Shown: in pieces, positions 50,931 to 60,315 of the stretch
How the letters are laid out: each line of letters starts with the position of its first letter
Position numbering within the stretch: the first letter of the stretch is position 1
Assembly: GCA_905221385.1 (NCBI GenBank)
Contig: CAJNCV010000002.1
Span: 62,001-126,000, forward strand
DNA length: 64,000 bases
Source of the DNA: a bacterium
Lineage (GTDB): Bacteria; Bacillota; Bacilli; Lactobacillales; Streptococcaceae
Direction of reading: 5' to 3'
Notes under the pieces: generated by a model
Told to the model about the DNA's origin: nothing
Databases searched by the model: none
Seen by the model: the letters and a program-made list of their open reading frames with translations, nothing else
Made by a program: the position numbers and the translations under genes

Positions 50931-51794
50931 TTAAGGATTTACAAATTTTTCATAATGTTCCTGATAGTAAGCCACTTGCTCTGGAAGTCCAAGCACTTCA
51001 AAGATATGCATAGCTTCCTGCATCTGGTTACAACCTTCTTCTTTCTGACCTCGCTGGTAGAGGGCAAAACCTTTGAGATAATGGAAGATATTGCGCTCAT
51101 AAAGCTTGATACCATTTCCAATCAGCTTCTCTACATAACCCTCAAAATAGTCCGCGTCCGTAAAGGAATGATTTTCCAAACAATGCTGGTAACAGTTAAG
51201 AGCTAGAATCAAAACAAGTTTTCGATGGCGACCAATTTCTTGATAAAATCCCTCCCTCTCCATAACTTCTCTACCAATTCGAGTGACATAGTCCACATCG
51301 TAGAAAGTATAGAGGTTTCCAAAAAGAATCAACTCATACATGGTCCATTCTTCTGTTTTGAAGAGATAATCTGCTACCTTATCCAAATCATCCTGCTTCA
51401 TCTCATAACTCGAATCTCTTTGACAAATCAGACCTTGTAGCAAAATCCAGTTCAGCTCAAAATAGAGGGGATTTGTCGAACTTTTAGCCTTTTCAAGTTG
51501 TTCTTCTTGAAGCTTTTGAAAACCTGCAATATCATTTGAATAGTAAAGGGGCACAATTTGTCCCATCATGGCAACATGTTCATGATAATGGAAATCCCTA
51601 GCCTTATCCATGAAATTTTCGATTGTGACATGAATGTTATCCAAAATCTCAAAGAAACGTGAAACTGCTAGATCAGACTCCCCAAGCTCAAATCGAGATA
51701 ACTGGGAGGTTGAACAGGACTCACCTGCCGCCTCCTTTAAAGAATAGTTTCTACTTGTTCGAAATTCACGAAATACTTTTCCAAGATGTTCCAT
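50931..51794 (-). CDS. Rgg/GadR/MutR-type transcriptional regulator
   Basis: The 287-aa protein has an N-terminal HTH_3 domain (LGKVFREFRTSRNYSLKEAA... TSQLSRFELGESDLAVSRF, about 3-60) and a C-terminal region of helical TPR-like repeats, the Rgg family plan. Family members sense short hydrophobic peptides through that domain. The ATG at 51794, two bases after the ABC-F stop, is chosen over the earlier in-frame start inside that gene; it gives the normal Rgg length. No candidate peptide gene is seen beside it. Downstream is an MFS exporter. Confidence 0.9.
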   Translation of the reverse strand: MEHLGKVFREFRTSRNYSLKEAAGESCSTSQLSRFELGESDLAVSRFFEILDNIHVTIENFMDKARDFHYHEHVAMMGQIVPLYYSNDIAGFQKLQEEQLEKAKSSTNPLYFELNWILLQGLICQRDSSYEMKQDDLDKVADYLFKTEEWTMYELILFGNLYTFYDVDYVTRIGREVMEREGFYQEIGRHRKLVLILALNCYQHCLENHSFTDADYFEGYVEKLIGNGIKLYERNIFHYLKGFALYQRGQKEEGCNQMQEAMHIFEVLGLPEQVAYYQEHYEKFVNP

Positions 51795-51796
51795 AT

Positions 51797-53698
51797 TTAC
51801 ACCTGCTCCGATAATTCTTCCCACTCAAGCATAGCCTCTTCCTGACGATGGCTAATTTTGTCCAGTTCAGCCTGCAACTCCATGAGTTTTTCTGCATCGT
51901 TGGTTTCCAACATTTGTTCAGAAATAGCTTGACTTTGGCTTTCTAAAGTTTCGATTTCAGTCTCTAAACTCTCGATTTGACGCATGAGTTTGCGAGCTTC
52001 TTTCTGACTTTCTTTCTGAGCTTGATAGTCATTAACTGGACTTGCTTCTTTTGTTTGATTGCTAGTTGGAGCTTCCTCTGTCTGACTCGCTTCTACTTCT
52101 GCCTTCTTCTCAACATAGTAGTCATAGTCTCCTAGATAGAGGGTCGAACCATTTTCGGACAATTCCAAAACATGAGTTGCCACACGATTGATAAAGTAAC
52201 GGTCGTGGCTGACAAATAGAAGGGTTCCGTCAAAGTCTATCAAGGCATTTTCTAGCACTTCCTTACTGTCAATATCCAAGTGGTTGGTTGGCTCATCAAG
52301 TATCAGGAAGTTGTTGTTTTCCATAGACAGTTTAGCAAGTAACAAACGAGCGCGTTCACCACCAGACAGCATTCCAACTGATTTCTTAACATCATCACCA
52401 GAGAAGAGGAAGGCACCAAGGCGGTTACGGATTTCAACTTCTGGTGTCAGTTTAAAATCATTCCAAAGTTCATCGAGTACAGTATTACTTGGTGTTAGCT
52501 TACTTTGAGTCTGGTCATAGTAGCCAACCTCAACATTGGCGCCAAAGCGCTTTTCCCCCTTGATAAAAGGAATCTGACCCACGATAGATTTGATAAAGGT
52601 TGACTTGCCAATACCATTTGGTCCAACGATGGCAACGGCGTTCATCTTACGAAGGTCCAGATTGATTGGCTCTGAAAGTATTTCCCCATCATAACCAATG
52701 GCCGCATTTTCAACAGTCAGGACAAGATTACCCGACGTCTTATCAGACTGAAAGGTCATATTAGCTGATTTCTTTCCAGCTTCCGGCTTGTCCAAACGCT
52801 CCATTTTTTCCAGTTGCTTACGACGAGATTGGGCACGTTTGGTTGTCGAAGCTCGTACTAGATTGCGATTAACAAAGTCTTCCAGAGCTGCAATTTCCTT
52901 CTGTTGCTTTTCATAGTTTTTTTCCTCAGTTACTAACTTTTGTTCTTTCAAATCTACAAAACGAGAGTAATTGCCCACATATCTATCCAGAGAATGCTTG
53001 GTCAAATCGAGCGTAATTGTTGCAACCTTGTCCAAAAAGTAACGGTCGTGGCTGACAATAATGAGTGCACCGCTATAGTTCACCAAGTAATTCTCTAGCC
53101 AGGCAATGGTTTCAATATCCAAGTGGTTGGTTGGCTCGTCCAATACCAAGAGATTGGGCTTTTCAAGGAGCATTTTAGCCAGTGCAAGACGAGTATTTTG
53201 ACCACCTGAAAGCTCGGCAATTTTCATCTGCCACATAGATTCATCAAACTTGAAGCCATTCAAGATAGCGCGGATATCAGCTTCGTAGGTAAAGCCACCA
53301 GCCTGACGGAAATTCTCTGATAAACGATCATAATCCGCCATCAGTTTATCTAGATCTTCACCAAACTTTTCACCCATCTCCAACTCCATCTGACGCAGTT
53401 GTTTCTCCGTACGGCGTAGATCATCAAAGACATGGAGCATTTCATCATAAATGGTATTTTCAGACTCAAAACGGCTATTTTGGGCTAGGTAAGACAGAGA
53501 GATATCTTTTTTCTTATTGATTTCTCCACTAGTTGGTTCCTCTTCCCCAACCAAAATCTTTAAAAGAGTAGACTTACCCGCTCCATTCTTCCCAACAAGG
53601 GCAATCCGATCTCGTTCATCAACTTGCAGATTGATATTATCAAAAAGAACCTCTCCTGCAAAAGATCGTTCAATTTTATTGGCTTGTAAAATAATCAT
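51797..53698 (-). CDS. ABC-F family ATPase (ribosome-associated)
   Basis: The 633-aa protein has two ABC cassettes without membrane parts: Walker A GKNGAGKSTL (about 37-46) and GPNGIGKSTF (about 355-364); signatures LSGGQNTRLAL and LSGGERARLLL; linker (about 235-300) rich in Lys/Arg; and a C-terminal coiled coil (about 555-633) like YdiF/Uup. ABC-F proteins act on the ribosome, some giving antibiotic protection. It is followed by rgg after two bases. Confidence 0.92.
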   Translation of the reverse strand: MIILQANKIERSFAGEVLFDNINLQVDERDRIALVGKNGAGKSTLLKILVGEEEPTSGEINKKKDISLSYLAQNSRFESENTIYDEMLHVFDDLRRTEKQLRQMELEMGEKFGEDLDKLMADYDRLSENFRQAGGFTYEADIRAILNGFKFDESMWQMKIAELSGGQNTRLALAKMLLEKPNLLVLDEPTNHLDIETIAWLENYLVNYSGALIIVSHDRYFLDKVATITLDLTKHSLDRYVGNYSRFVDLKEQKLVTEEKNYEKQQKEIAALEDFVNRNLVRASTTKRAQSRRKQLEKMERLDKPEAGKKSANMTFQSDKTSGNLVLTVENAAIGYDGEILSEPINLDLRKMNAVAIVGPNGIGKSTFIKSIVGQIPFIKGEKRFGANVEVGYYDQTQSKLTPSNTVLDELWNDFKLTPEVEIRNRLGAFLFSGDDVKKSVGMLSGGERARLLLAKLSMENNNFLILDEPTNHLDIDSKEVLENALIDFDGTLLFVSHDRYFINRVATHVLELSENGSTLYLGDYDYYVEKKAEVEASQTEEAPTSNQTKEASPVNDYQAQKESQKEARKLMRQIESLETEIETLESQSQAISEQMLETNDAEKLMELQAELDKISHRQEEAMLEWEELSEQV

Positions 53699-53746
53699 AC
53701 ATCTATTTTACTATCTTTTTCTTTTTTGCACAATTGCAATGAAAAA

Positions 53747-53778
53747 AGTTCGAGTCATAAACCCGAACTATTCATCTT
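53747..53778 (-). terminator. Leftward terminator-like hairpin upstream of the ABC-F gene
   Basis: AGTTCGGGT TTATG ACTCGAACT followed by TTTTTTC on the - strand. It would stop leftward transcription before the ABC-F gene, yet no leftward gene lies between it and pgm. Confidence 0.6.
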
Positions 53779-53861
53779 CTTTTTCATTAGAAAGCGTATT
53801 GGGCTATTCTTCTACAATGAAATAAAAGTAAATTTCCTACATTTTAAGTTATGCTAACGTT

Positions 53862-53889
53862 TTACTAAAATGTCAAATCGTGATATAAT
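53862..53889 (+). promoter_or_regulatory. pgm promoter
   Basis: TTTACT (53862-53867), 16-base spacer, TGATATAAT with TATAAT at 53884-53889. A downstream AAAGGAGA site precedes the ATG at 53927. A small inverted repeat ACATTTTA / TAAAATGT (53840-53874) brackets the -35. Confidence 0.75.
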
Positions 53890-53926
53890 GAAGGCGATTA
53901 AAGCAAATAAACAAAGGAGACACTCT

Positions 53927-55645
53927 ATGACTTACCAAGAAAATTATCAAAAATGGGTTGATTTTGCTGGCCTTCCAGACTACCTTCGCCAAGACTTAAT
54001 CAATATGGACGAAAAAACAAAGGAAGATGCCTTTTATACCAATCTTGAATTTGGTACTGCTGGTATGCGTGGTTTGATCGGTGCTGGTACAAACCGCATC
54101 AACATCTATGTTGTTCGTCAAGCTACCGAAGGTTTGGCTCGTTTGATTGAGTCAAAAGGTGGAAATGAAAAAGAACGTGGTGTGGCGATTGCCTATGATA
54201 GCCGTCACTTCTCACCTGAGTTTGCCTTTGAATCTGCTGCAGTTCTTGCTAAACACGGTATCAAATCTTACGTATTTGAAAGCCTCCGTCCAACTCCAGA
54301 ACTCTCATTCGCTGTTCGTCACCTCAACTGTTTCGCAGGTATCATGATTACTGCCAGTCACAATCCTGCTCCATTTAACGGTTACAAGGTTTATGGAGAA
54401 GACGGTGGACAAATGCCTCCACATGATGCAGATGCTTTGACCACTTACATTCGTGCTATCGAAAATCCATTCGCTGTCGAAGTTGCTGATGTCGAAGCTG
54501 AAAAAGCTTCTGGCTTGATTGAAGTCATTGGCGAAGCTGTTGATACAGAATACCTTAAAGAAGTTAAAGACGTAAACATCAACCCAACCTTGATTGAAGA
54601 ATTCGGTAAAGACATGAAGATTGTCTACACACCACTTCATGGTACTGGTGAAATGTTGGCTCGTCGTGCTCTTGCTCAAGCAGGATTTGATTCTGTTCAA
54701 GTCGTTGAAGCGCAAGCGACTGCAGACCCTGACTTCTCAACTGTAAAATCTCCAAACCCAGAAAGCCAAGCAGCCTTCGCCCTTGCTGAAGAACTTGGTC
54801 GTCAAGTTGGTGCAGATGTGCTTGTTGCAACTGACCCTGATGCTGACCGTGTTGGTGTTGAAGTTCTTCAAAAAGATGGAAGCTACCTCAACCTTTCAGG
54901 TAACCAAATCGGTGCTATCATGGCTAAATACATCTTGGAAGCCCACAAAAATGCTGGAACTCTTCCTGAAAATGCTGCTCTCTGCAAATCGATTGTATCA
55001 ACTGACTTGGTAACGAAGATTGCTGAAAGCTACGGCGCAACCATGTTCAACGTTTTGACAGGTTTCAAATTTATCGCTGAAAAAATCCAAGAATTTGAAG
55101 AAAAACACAATCACACTTACATGATGGGCTTTGAAGAAAGCTTCGGTTACTTGATTAAACCATTCGTACGTGATAAAGATGCTATTCAAGCTGTTCTTGT
55201 CGTTGCTGAACTTGCTGCCTACTACCGTTCACGTGGTTTGACACTTGCTGACGGTATCGAAGAAATCTACAAAGAATACGGCTACTACGCAGAAAAGACT
55301 ATTTCTGTTACTCTTTCTGGTGTTGATGGTGCTGAACAAATCAAAGCGATTATGGCTAAATTCCGTAACAATGCTCCAAAAGAATGGAACACAACAGCTA
55401 TCACTGTCGTAGAAGACTTCAAGGCTCAAACTGCTACTGCTGCTGATGGTACTGTTACAAACTTGACAACTCCTCCAAGTGATGTATTGAAATACACACT
55501 TGCTGATGGTTCATGGATTGCCGTTCGCCCTTCAGGTACAGAACCAAAGATCAAATTCTACATTGCTGTTGTAGGGGAAACAAACGAAGAATCACAAGCT
55601 AAGATTGCTAACATCGAAGCAGAAATCAACGCTTTTGTAAAATAA
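53927..55645 (+). CDS. pgm: Phosphoglucomutase (alpha-D-phosphohexomutase)
   Basis: Pgm interconverts glucose-6-phosphate and glucose-1-phosphate, supplying the glg genes and capsule/teichoic acid precursors. The 572-aa protein has the active serine in GIMITASHNPAPFNGYK (about 140), metal loop VATDPDADRVGVEV (about 300), sugar-binding GFEESFGYLI and phosphate-binding RPSGTEPKIKFY (about 530). The ATG at 53927 has an AAAGGAGA site; the earlier in-frame ATG at 53870 lies upstream of the -10 box and is excluded. Strong codon bias. Confidence 0.96.
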   Translation: MTYQENYQKWVDFAGLPDYLRQDLINMDEKTKEDAFYTNLEFGTAGMRGLIGAGTNRINIYVVRQATEGLARLIESKGGNEKERGVAIAYDSRHFSPEFAFESAAVLAKHGIKSYVFESLRPTPELSFAVRHLNCFAGIMITASHNPAPFNGYKVYGEDGGQMPPHDADALTTYIRAIENPFAVEVADVEAEKASGLIEVIGEAVDTEYLKEVKDVNINPTLIEEFGKDMKIVYTPLHGTGEMLARRALAQAGFDSVQVVEAQATADPDFSTVKSPNPESQAAFALAEELGRQVGADVLVATDPDADRVGVEVLQKDGSYLNLSGNQIGAIMAKYILEAHKNAGTLPENAALCKSIVSTDLVTKIAESYGATMFNVLTGFKFIAEKIQEFEEKHNHTYMMGFEESFGYLIKPFVRDKDAIQAVLVVAELAAYYRSRGLTLADGIEEIYKEYGYYAEKTISVTLSGVDGAEQIKAIMAKFRNNAPKEWNTTAITVVEDFKAQTATAADGTVTNLTTPPSDVLKYTLADGSWIAVRPSGTEPKIKFYIAVVGETNEESQAKIANIEAEINAFVK

Positions 55646-55656
55646 AAATCTATAAA

Positions 55657-55686
55657 AGATGAGACCAACCAGTCTCATCTTTTTTT
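55657..55686 (+). terminator. pgm terminator
   Basis: AGATGAGAC and GTCTCATCT form a perfect 9-bp stem with a six-base loop and a T7 run. Confidence 0.9.
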
Positions 55687-55756
55687 CGTATCAAATCTAA
55701 GCATTTTTAGAAACTTTATGGCATACTAGACTTATCAATGAAAGCGAGGTAATCTC

Positions 55757-56104
55757 ATGGAACAATTTTTAGATAATATCAAAGACCTTGAAGTCACTAC
55801 AGTTGCGCGTGCGCAAGAAGCTCTTGATAAAAAAGAAACTGCAATCTTCTTTATTGGTCGCAAAACTTGCCCTTACTGCCGTAAATTTGCAGGCACATTG
55901 GCAGGTGTCGTAGCTGAAACCAAAGCGCACATCTACTTCATCAACAGTGAAGAACCAAGCCAACTCAATGAGTTGCAAGAATTCCGCTCACGCTATGGAA
56001 TCCCAACCGTACCAGGCTTTGTCCACATTGCAGATGGCCAGATCAAGGTCCGTTGCGACTCTTCCATGTCCGCACAAGAAATCAAGGAATTTGCTGGGTT
56101 GTAA
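55757..56104 (+). CDS. Thioredoxin-like protein (bacteriocin transport accessory family)
   Basis: The 115-aa protein has a CxxC redox site in GRKTCPYCRKFAG (Cys38/Cys41 approx.) and the cis-proline IPTVPGFVHIADG of the thioredoxin fold. It resembles the BTA (bacteriocin transport accessory) group. No signal peptide, so cytoplasmic. GAGG site before the ATG. No bacteriocin gene is nearby, so the role may be general disulfide reduction. Confidence 0.85.
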   Translation: MEQFLDNIKDLEVTTVARAQEALDKKETAIFFIGRKTCPYCRKFAGTLAGVVAETKAHIYFINSEEPSQLNELQEFRSRYGIPTVPGFVHIADGQIKVRCDSSMSAQEIKEFAGL

Positions 56105-56111
56105 AAAATAT

Positions 56112-56139
56112 AAAAAAGAAGGCACTCGCCTTCTTTTTT
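56112..56139. terminator. Shared terminator between the thioredoxin-like gene and vicX
   Basis: AAAAAAGAAGGC and GCCTTCTTTTTT form a perfect stem with ACTC loop, with A run left and T run right. It overlaps the vicX stop codon. Confidence 0.9.
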
Positions 56140-56947
56140 ATATATCTGTCAATGGTGTTGCAGTATCTGGGGAAGTGTCGTAAACTTTAAAGTCTACTCC
56201 TACTCCCAGATCAGCTTGTGCTAGCTGGTTAACCATGGTCATATGAGCTAGCTCCTTGATATTGTTCTCTTTGGACAAATGCCCGAGGTAGATTTTCTTG
56301 GTTCGATTTCCCATTGCGCGAATCATGGCCTCAGCACCATCCTCGTTAGAGAGGTGACCGAGATCCGATAGAATTCTCTGTTTGAGACGCCAAGCGTAAG
56401 ATCCTGCTCGCAAGATTTCTACGTCGTGGTTGGACTCGATGAGATAACCGTCTGCATTTTCGACAATTCCTGCCATTCTATCACTAACATAGCCTGTATC
56501 GGTCAACATGACGAAGCTCTTGTCGTCTTTCATAAAGCGGTAAAACTGTGGTGCTGCTGCATCATGGCTAACCCCAAAACTCTCAATGTCGATATCACCA
56601 AAGGTTTTGGTTTTACCCATTTCAAAAATATGCTTCTGCGATGAATCCACCTTGCCAAGATACTTGCTATTTTCCATAGCCTGCCAAGTCTTTTCATTGG
56701 CGTAAAGGTCCATACCATATTTGCGAGCCAATACACCAACTCCATGAATATGATCTGAATGTTCATGCGTAATCAAAATCGCATCCAAATCTTCAGGTTT
56801 GCGATTGATTTCGCTCAAAAGACTGGTGATTTTCTTACCAGACAAGCCCGCATCCACTAAGATTTTCTTTTTTGGGGTTTCCAGATAAAAGGAATTTCCA
56901 CTGGAACCTGATGCTAAAATACTGTATTTAAAGCCTTTTTCACTCAT
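56138..56947 (-). CDS. vicX: VicX/WalJ, metallo-beta-lactamase-fold protein
   Basis: The 269-aa protein has the MBL metal motif THEHSDHIHG (about 60-69), with VDAGLSGKK before it, LTDTGYVS and a late LGHLSKENN (His). WalJ is encoded with VicRK in nearly all streptococci and is linked to cell-wall and DNA-replication coordination, but its substrate is not settled. One base separates it from vicK. Confidence 0.93.
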   Translation of the reverse strand: MSEKGFKYSILASGSSGNSFYLETPKKKILVDAGLSGKKITSLLSEINRKPEDLDAILITHEHSDHIHGVGVLARKYGMDLYANEKTWQAMENSKYLGKVDSSQKHIFEMGKTKTFGDIDIESFGVSHDAAAPQFYRFMKDDKSFVMLTDTGYVSDRMAGIVENADGYLIESNHDVEILRAGSYAWRLKQRILSDLGHLSNEDGAEAMIRAMGNRTKKIYLGHLSKENNIKELAHMTMVNQLAQADLGVGVDFKVYDTSPDTATPLTDI

Positions 56948-56948
56948 T

Positions 56949-58298
56949 CTAGTCTTCTATTTCGTCCTCCCATATTTCTTCTTTTACGGCATCCTTATCA
57001 TAAGGGAGCACTATGGTAAAGGTTGAGCCCTTACCGTATTCGCTTTTTGCCCAAATAAAACCATTGTGTTGTTTGATGATTTCTTTCGCGATAGCCAGAC
57101 CCAAACCAGTCCCACCTTGAGCACGACTTCTTGCGCGATCCACACGGTAAAAGCGGTCAAAAATCCTAGGCAAATCTTGTTTTGGAATCCCAAGACCTTG
57201 GTCAGAAATTGATAAGATCATCTGGTCATCCGTGGTTTTCATGCTGACCGTAATCTTCCCACCATCTGGTGAATACTTGATGGCATTGTTAAGAATATTA
57301 TCAATCACCTGGGTCATCTTATCCGTATCAATCTCAATCCAAACTGAGGTTATTGGATAATCTCTCACTAGCTCATATTTTTTCTCTTCATCCTGATTTC
57401 TCATCTTATCAAAACGGTTGAGGATGAAGGTGATAAAGGCTGTAAAGTTAATCAACTCTATATCCAGTTTAGTAGTCGCATTGTCAATACGAGATAGATG
57501 CAAGAGATCTGTCACCATACGCATCATACGGTTGGTTTCATCGAGTGAAACCTTAATAAAATCAGGGGCGACAGGATCATACAGAGCTCCCTCATCCAAG
57601 GCTTCGAGATAAGATTTAACACTGGTCAAAGGAGTACGCAACTCATGACTGACGTTCGAAACAAAGAGTCTTCGCTCACGCTCTTCCTTCTCTTGCTCGG
57701 TCGTATCATGTAAAACGGCAACCAAACCAGAGATGAAACCTGACTCACGGCGGACAAGGGCAAAACGTACACGAAGGCTCAAATATTCTCCATTAGCATC
57801 CTGAGAATCAATCGTCAACTCAGGTATCTGTGTAATCAGGTCACGCAGTTCATATTCATCTTCTATCTTTAGTAATTCGAGAATGCTTTTATTCAGAACA
57901 TCTTCTTTCTGCACACCTAGCTGTTTTTTTGCCATATCGTTGATCATAGTAATCTGGCCACGGCGATTGGTCGCAAGGACACCATCTGTCATATAGGAAA
58001 GAATGCTATGCAGCCTTTTACTCTCTTGTTCCAAATTTTCTTGAGTCAAACGAATAACTTCTGACAAATCATTCAGATTATTGGTGATGTTGGTGATCTC
58101 TGTACTACCCTGCAAGTCCAAAACTTGAGAATAGTCACCTGCAATTAAGTCCTTAACCTTCTGATTTATCTCTTTTAACCGGATGTTATCCCGACGGTTT
58201 TCCAGCAACAACAAGGTCACAACTAGGATAAAGCCAAGTAAAATTAGGATAAAGATAAAATCACTGGTCAGAATAGTTTGTCTAATATCTTCAATCAT
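56949..58298 (-). CDS. vicK: Sensor histidine kinase VicK (WalK)
   Basis: VicK controls cell-wall hydrolase genes via VicR. The 449-aa protein has a single N-terminal membrane segment (about 13-34), as in streptococci, without a large outer loop, then HAMP (about 35-90), PAS (about 95-200), HisKA with [13 protein letters not shown] (phospho-His about 218) and the ATP-binding domain ([25 protein letters not shown]). It overlaps vicR by 8 bases. Confidence 0.96.
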   Translation of the reverse strand: MIEDIRQTILTSDFIFILILLGFILVVTLLLLENRRDNIRLKEINQKVKDLIAGDYSQVLDLQGSTEITNITNNLNDLSEVIRLTQENLEQESKRLHSILSYMTDGVLATNRRGQITMINDMAKKQLGVQKEDVLNKSILELLKIEDEYELRDLITQIPELTIDSQDANGEYLSLRVRFALVRRESGFISGLVAVLHDTTEQEKEERERRLFVSNVSHELRTPLTSVKSYLEALDEGALYDPVAPDFIKVSLDETNRMMRMVTDLLHLSRIDNATTKLDIELINFTAFITFILNRFDKMRNQDEEKKYELVRDYPITSVWIEIDTDKMTQVIDNILNNAIKYSPDGGKITVSMKTTDDQMILSISDQGLGIPKQDLPRIFDRFYRVDRARSRAQGGTGLGLAIAKEIIKQHNGFIWAKSEYGKGSTFTIVLPYDKDAVKEEIWEDEIED

Positions 58299-58998
58299 TA
58301 TTTTTCATATAGTAGCCAACACCACGACGTGTGAGGATATATTCTGGACGGCTTGGTGTGTCCTCAATTTTTTCACGCAAACGTCGGATAGTCACGTCCA
58401 CTGTACGAACATCACCAAAATAGTCATAACCCCATACAGTCTCAAGCAAGTGTTCACGCGTAATCACTTGTCCAATATGAGAGGCCAAGTGATACAAGAG
58501 TTCAAACTCACGGTGGGTCAAATCTAATTCCTCACCATATTTCTTAGCCACGTAAGCATCTGGAACGATTTCCAAATCACCAATTTGTAAGGGCTGCGTC
58601 TTCTTCTCATCAGACTCTTGGCTATCCACAGAAACTAGATCTGTACGACGAAGCAGAGCCTTGACACGTGCTTGCAACTCACGGTTTGAGAAAGGTTTTG
58701 TAACATAATCATCTGCACCTAACTCTAAACCAATAACCTTGTCAAACTCGCTATCCTTAGCTGATAGCATGATAATCGGCACGCTACTAGTCTTACGAAT
58801 AGCTTTAGCAACTTCTAAACCATCAATTTCAGGGAGCATCAAGTCTAGAATAATAATATCCGGTTGCTCAGCTTCAAATAGCTCAATTGCTTCACGACCA
58901 TTGAAGGCTGTAACAACTTCATAACCTTCCTTGGTCATATTGAACTTAATAATATCCGAGATTGGTTTCTCATCATCTACAATTAATATTTTTTTCAT
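58291..58998 (-). CDS. vicR: Response regulator VicR (WalR), essential
   Basis: The 235-aa OmpR-family regulator has the receiver (phospho-acceptor Asp52 in [13 protein letters not shown]; Lys in YVTKPFSN) and a winged-helix DNA-binding domain ([30 protein letters not shown]). It is essential in pneumococci. First gene of vicRKX, with AAAAGGTG before the ATG. Confidence 0.97.
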   Translation of the reverse strand: MKKILIVDDEKPISDIIKFNMTKEGYEVVTAFNGREAIELFEAEQPDIIILDLMLPEIDGLEVAKAIRKTSSVPIIMLSAKDSEFDKVIGLELGADDYVTKPFSNRELQARVKALLRRTDLVSVDSQESDEKKTQPLQIGDLEIVPDAYVAKKYGEELDLTHREFELLYHLASHIGQVITREHLLETVWGYDYFGDVRTVDVTIRRLREKIEDTPSRPEYILTRRGVGYYMKNND

Positions 58999-59019
58999 TT
59001 TATCACCTTTTCTCTATCT

Positions 59020-59028
59020 ATTATAACA
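59020..59028 (-). promoter_or_regulatory. Extended -10 promoter of vicRKX
   Basis: On the - strand TGTTATAAT, with TATAAT at 59020-59025, 21 bases before the vicR ATG. The T-rich stretch upstream contains no good -35. Confidence 0.6.
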
Positions 59029-59054
59029 AAAAAATATAAAGAAGGCACAAATGG

Positions 59055-60233
59055 CTACTGTAAGCCTTCATCTTCAAAAGTTGTTTTATAAGCCTGCCAA
59101 ATCTTTTGTTGAGGTTTAGCAAGTGGATAATCAGAAAACTCCTGAGGAGAAACCCAACGAACTTCTCTGTCAGAAAACTGTTTTGTTTCCGTCACTTGAC
59201 CTGCTAGGATTTGAATATGCCATTTCCGATGACTAAATACATGCTTGACCTGGTCAAATACTTGCTGGGACCAATTCACTTCTAAATCATAATCCTGCTC
59301 AAAGTTTTCTTGGGGACTTGGTCCAAAAGCTCTGCTTTCCTCTTTGACTTGTGAAAAGAGATCTAGTTGATTATCATCGCTAGAGAAATCATCAACTTCA
59401 ATCAGTGGGAAATGCCAAAAACCAGCTAACAGTTTCTCACTTTCATTTTTCTCTAGTAAATATTGACCACGGTCATTGCACACAACCAAAGCCTTTAGAT
59501 AGATTGGGAGAGGTTTTTTCTTGGGTTCTTTAATCGGATAAGAATCCATAGTTCCATTCTGATACGCTGCGCTAAATTCCTTAACAGGACTTTCTTCTGG
59601 TCGAGGATTAACTGGAGCCTCTATATCAGAACCCAAATCCATCAGAGCTTGGTTAAAGTCTCCTGGCCGTTCTGGGTCAATCAATATTTCCATCATGGCT
59701 TGGAAAATCTTTCGATTACTGGGAACTCCGATATCATGATTAACCTCAAACAAGCGTGCCAAAACCCGCATGACATTGCCATCGACCGCTGGCTCGGGCA
59801 AGTTAAAAGCAATACTGGATATGGCTCCTGCCGTGTAAGGGCCAATTCCTTTCAGACTAGAAATGCCTTCATAGGTGTTTGGAAATTGCCCCCCAAAGTC
59901 AGCCATAATCTGCTGAGCTGCAGCCTGCATATTGCGCACTCTAGAATAATAGCCCAAACCCTCCCAAGCCTTCAGCAGACGCTCTTCAGGCGCATTCGCC
60001 AAACTTTCTACTGTTGGAAACCAGTCCAAAAATCGTTCGTAGTAGGGAATGACTGTATCCACTCTGGTCTGCTGAAGCATGATTTCAGATACCCAGATAT
60101 GATAAGGATTTTTACTTCTCCGCCAAGGTAGATCTCGCTTGTTTTCATCATACCAGTTGAGGAGTTTTTTACGAAAAGAAATGATCTTCTCCTCTGGCCA
60201 CATCTCAACACCGTATTCTTTCAAATCTAACAT
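59055..60233 (-). CDS. mutY: A/G-specific adenine glycosylase MutY
   Basis: MutY removes adenine paired with 8-oxoguanine, working with MutX. The 392-aa protein has PWRRSKNPYHIWVSEIMLQQTRVDTV (catalytic Glu in SEIMLQQT, about 49), helix-hairpin-helix LKGIGPYTAGAI with catalytic Asp in VDGNVMRV, and a C-terminal Nudix-like recognition domain. The usual [4Fe-4S] cysteines after the HhH domain are absent (the region PVNPRPEESPVKEFSAAYQ contains none), as in other streptococci. The start at 60233 lies six bases after the -10 box. Confidence 0.94.
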   Translation of the reverse strand: MLDLKEYGVEMWPEEKIISFRKKLLNWYDENKRDLPWRRSKNPYHIWVSEIMLQQTRVDTVIPYYERFLDWFPTVESLANAPEERLLKAWEGLGYYSRVRNMQAAAQQIMADFGGQFPNTYEGISSLKGIGPYTAGAISSIAFNLPEPAVDGNVMRVLARLFEVNHDIGVPSNRKIFQAMMEILIDPERPGDFNQALMDLGSDIEAPVNPRPEESPVKEFSAAYQNGTMDSYPIKEPKKKPLPIYLKALVVCNDRGQYLLEKNESEKLLAGFWHFPLIEVDDFSSDDNQLDLFSQVKEESRAFGPSPQENFEQDYDLEVNWSQQVFDQVKHVFSHRKWHIQILAGQVTETKQFSDREVRWVSPQEFSDYPLAKPQQKIWQAYKTTFEDEGLQ

Positions 60234-60239
60234 ACATCT

Positions 60240-60248
60240 AGTATAACA
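60240..60248 (-). promoter_or_regulatory. Extended -10 promoter of mutY (possibly leaderless)
   Basis: On the - strand TGTTATACT, TATACT at 60240-60245, ends six bases before the mutY ATG at 60233; no ribosome site fits between. Confidence 0.6.
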
Positions 60249-60280
60249 TAGAAGCTCCTAACTGTCCTTTTCTCAGTACT

Positions 60281-60307
60281 AAAAAGCCTCTTCCCAAGGG
60301 AAAGAGG
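60281..60307 (-). terminator. pta terminator
   Basis: On the - strand CCTCTTTCCC TT GGGAAGAGG followed by CTTTTTAG. Near-perfect GC-rich stem at 60287-60307, just after the pta stop. Confidence 0.88.
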
Positions 60308-60315
60308 ACTAAATC

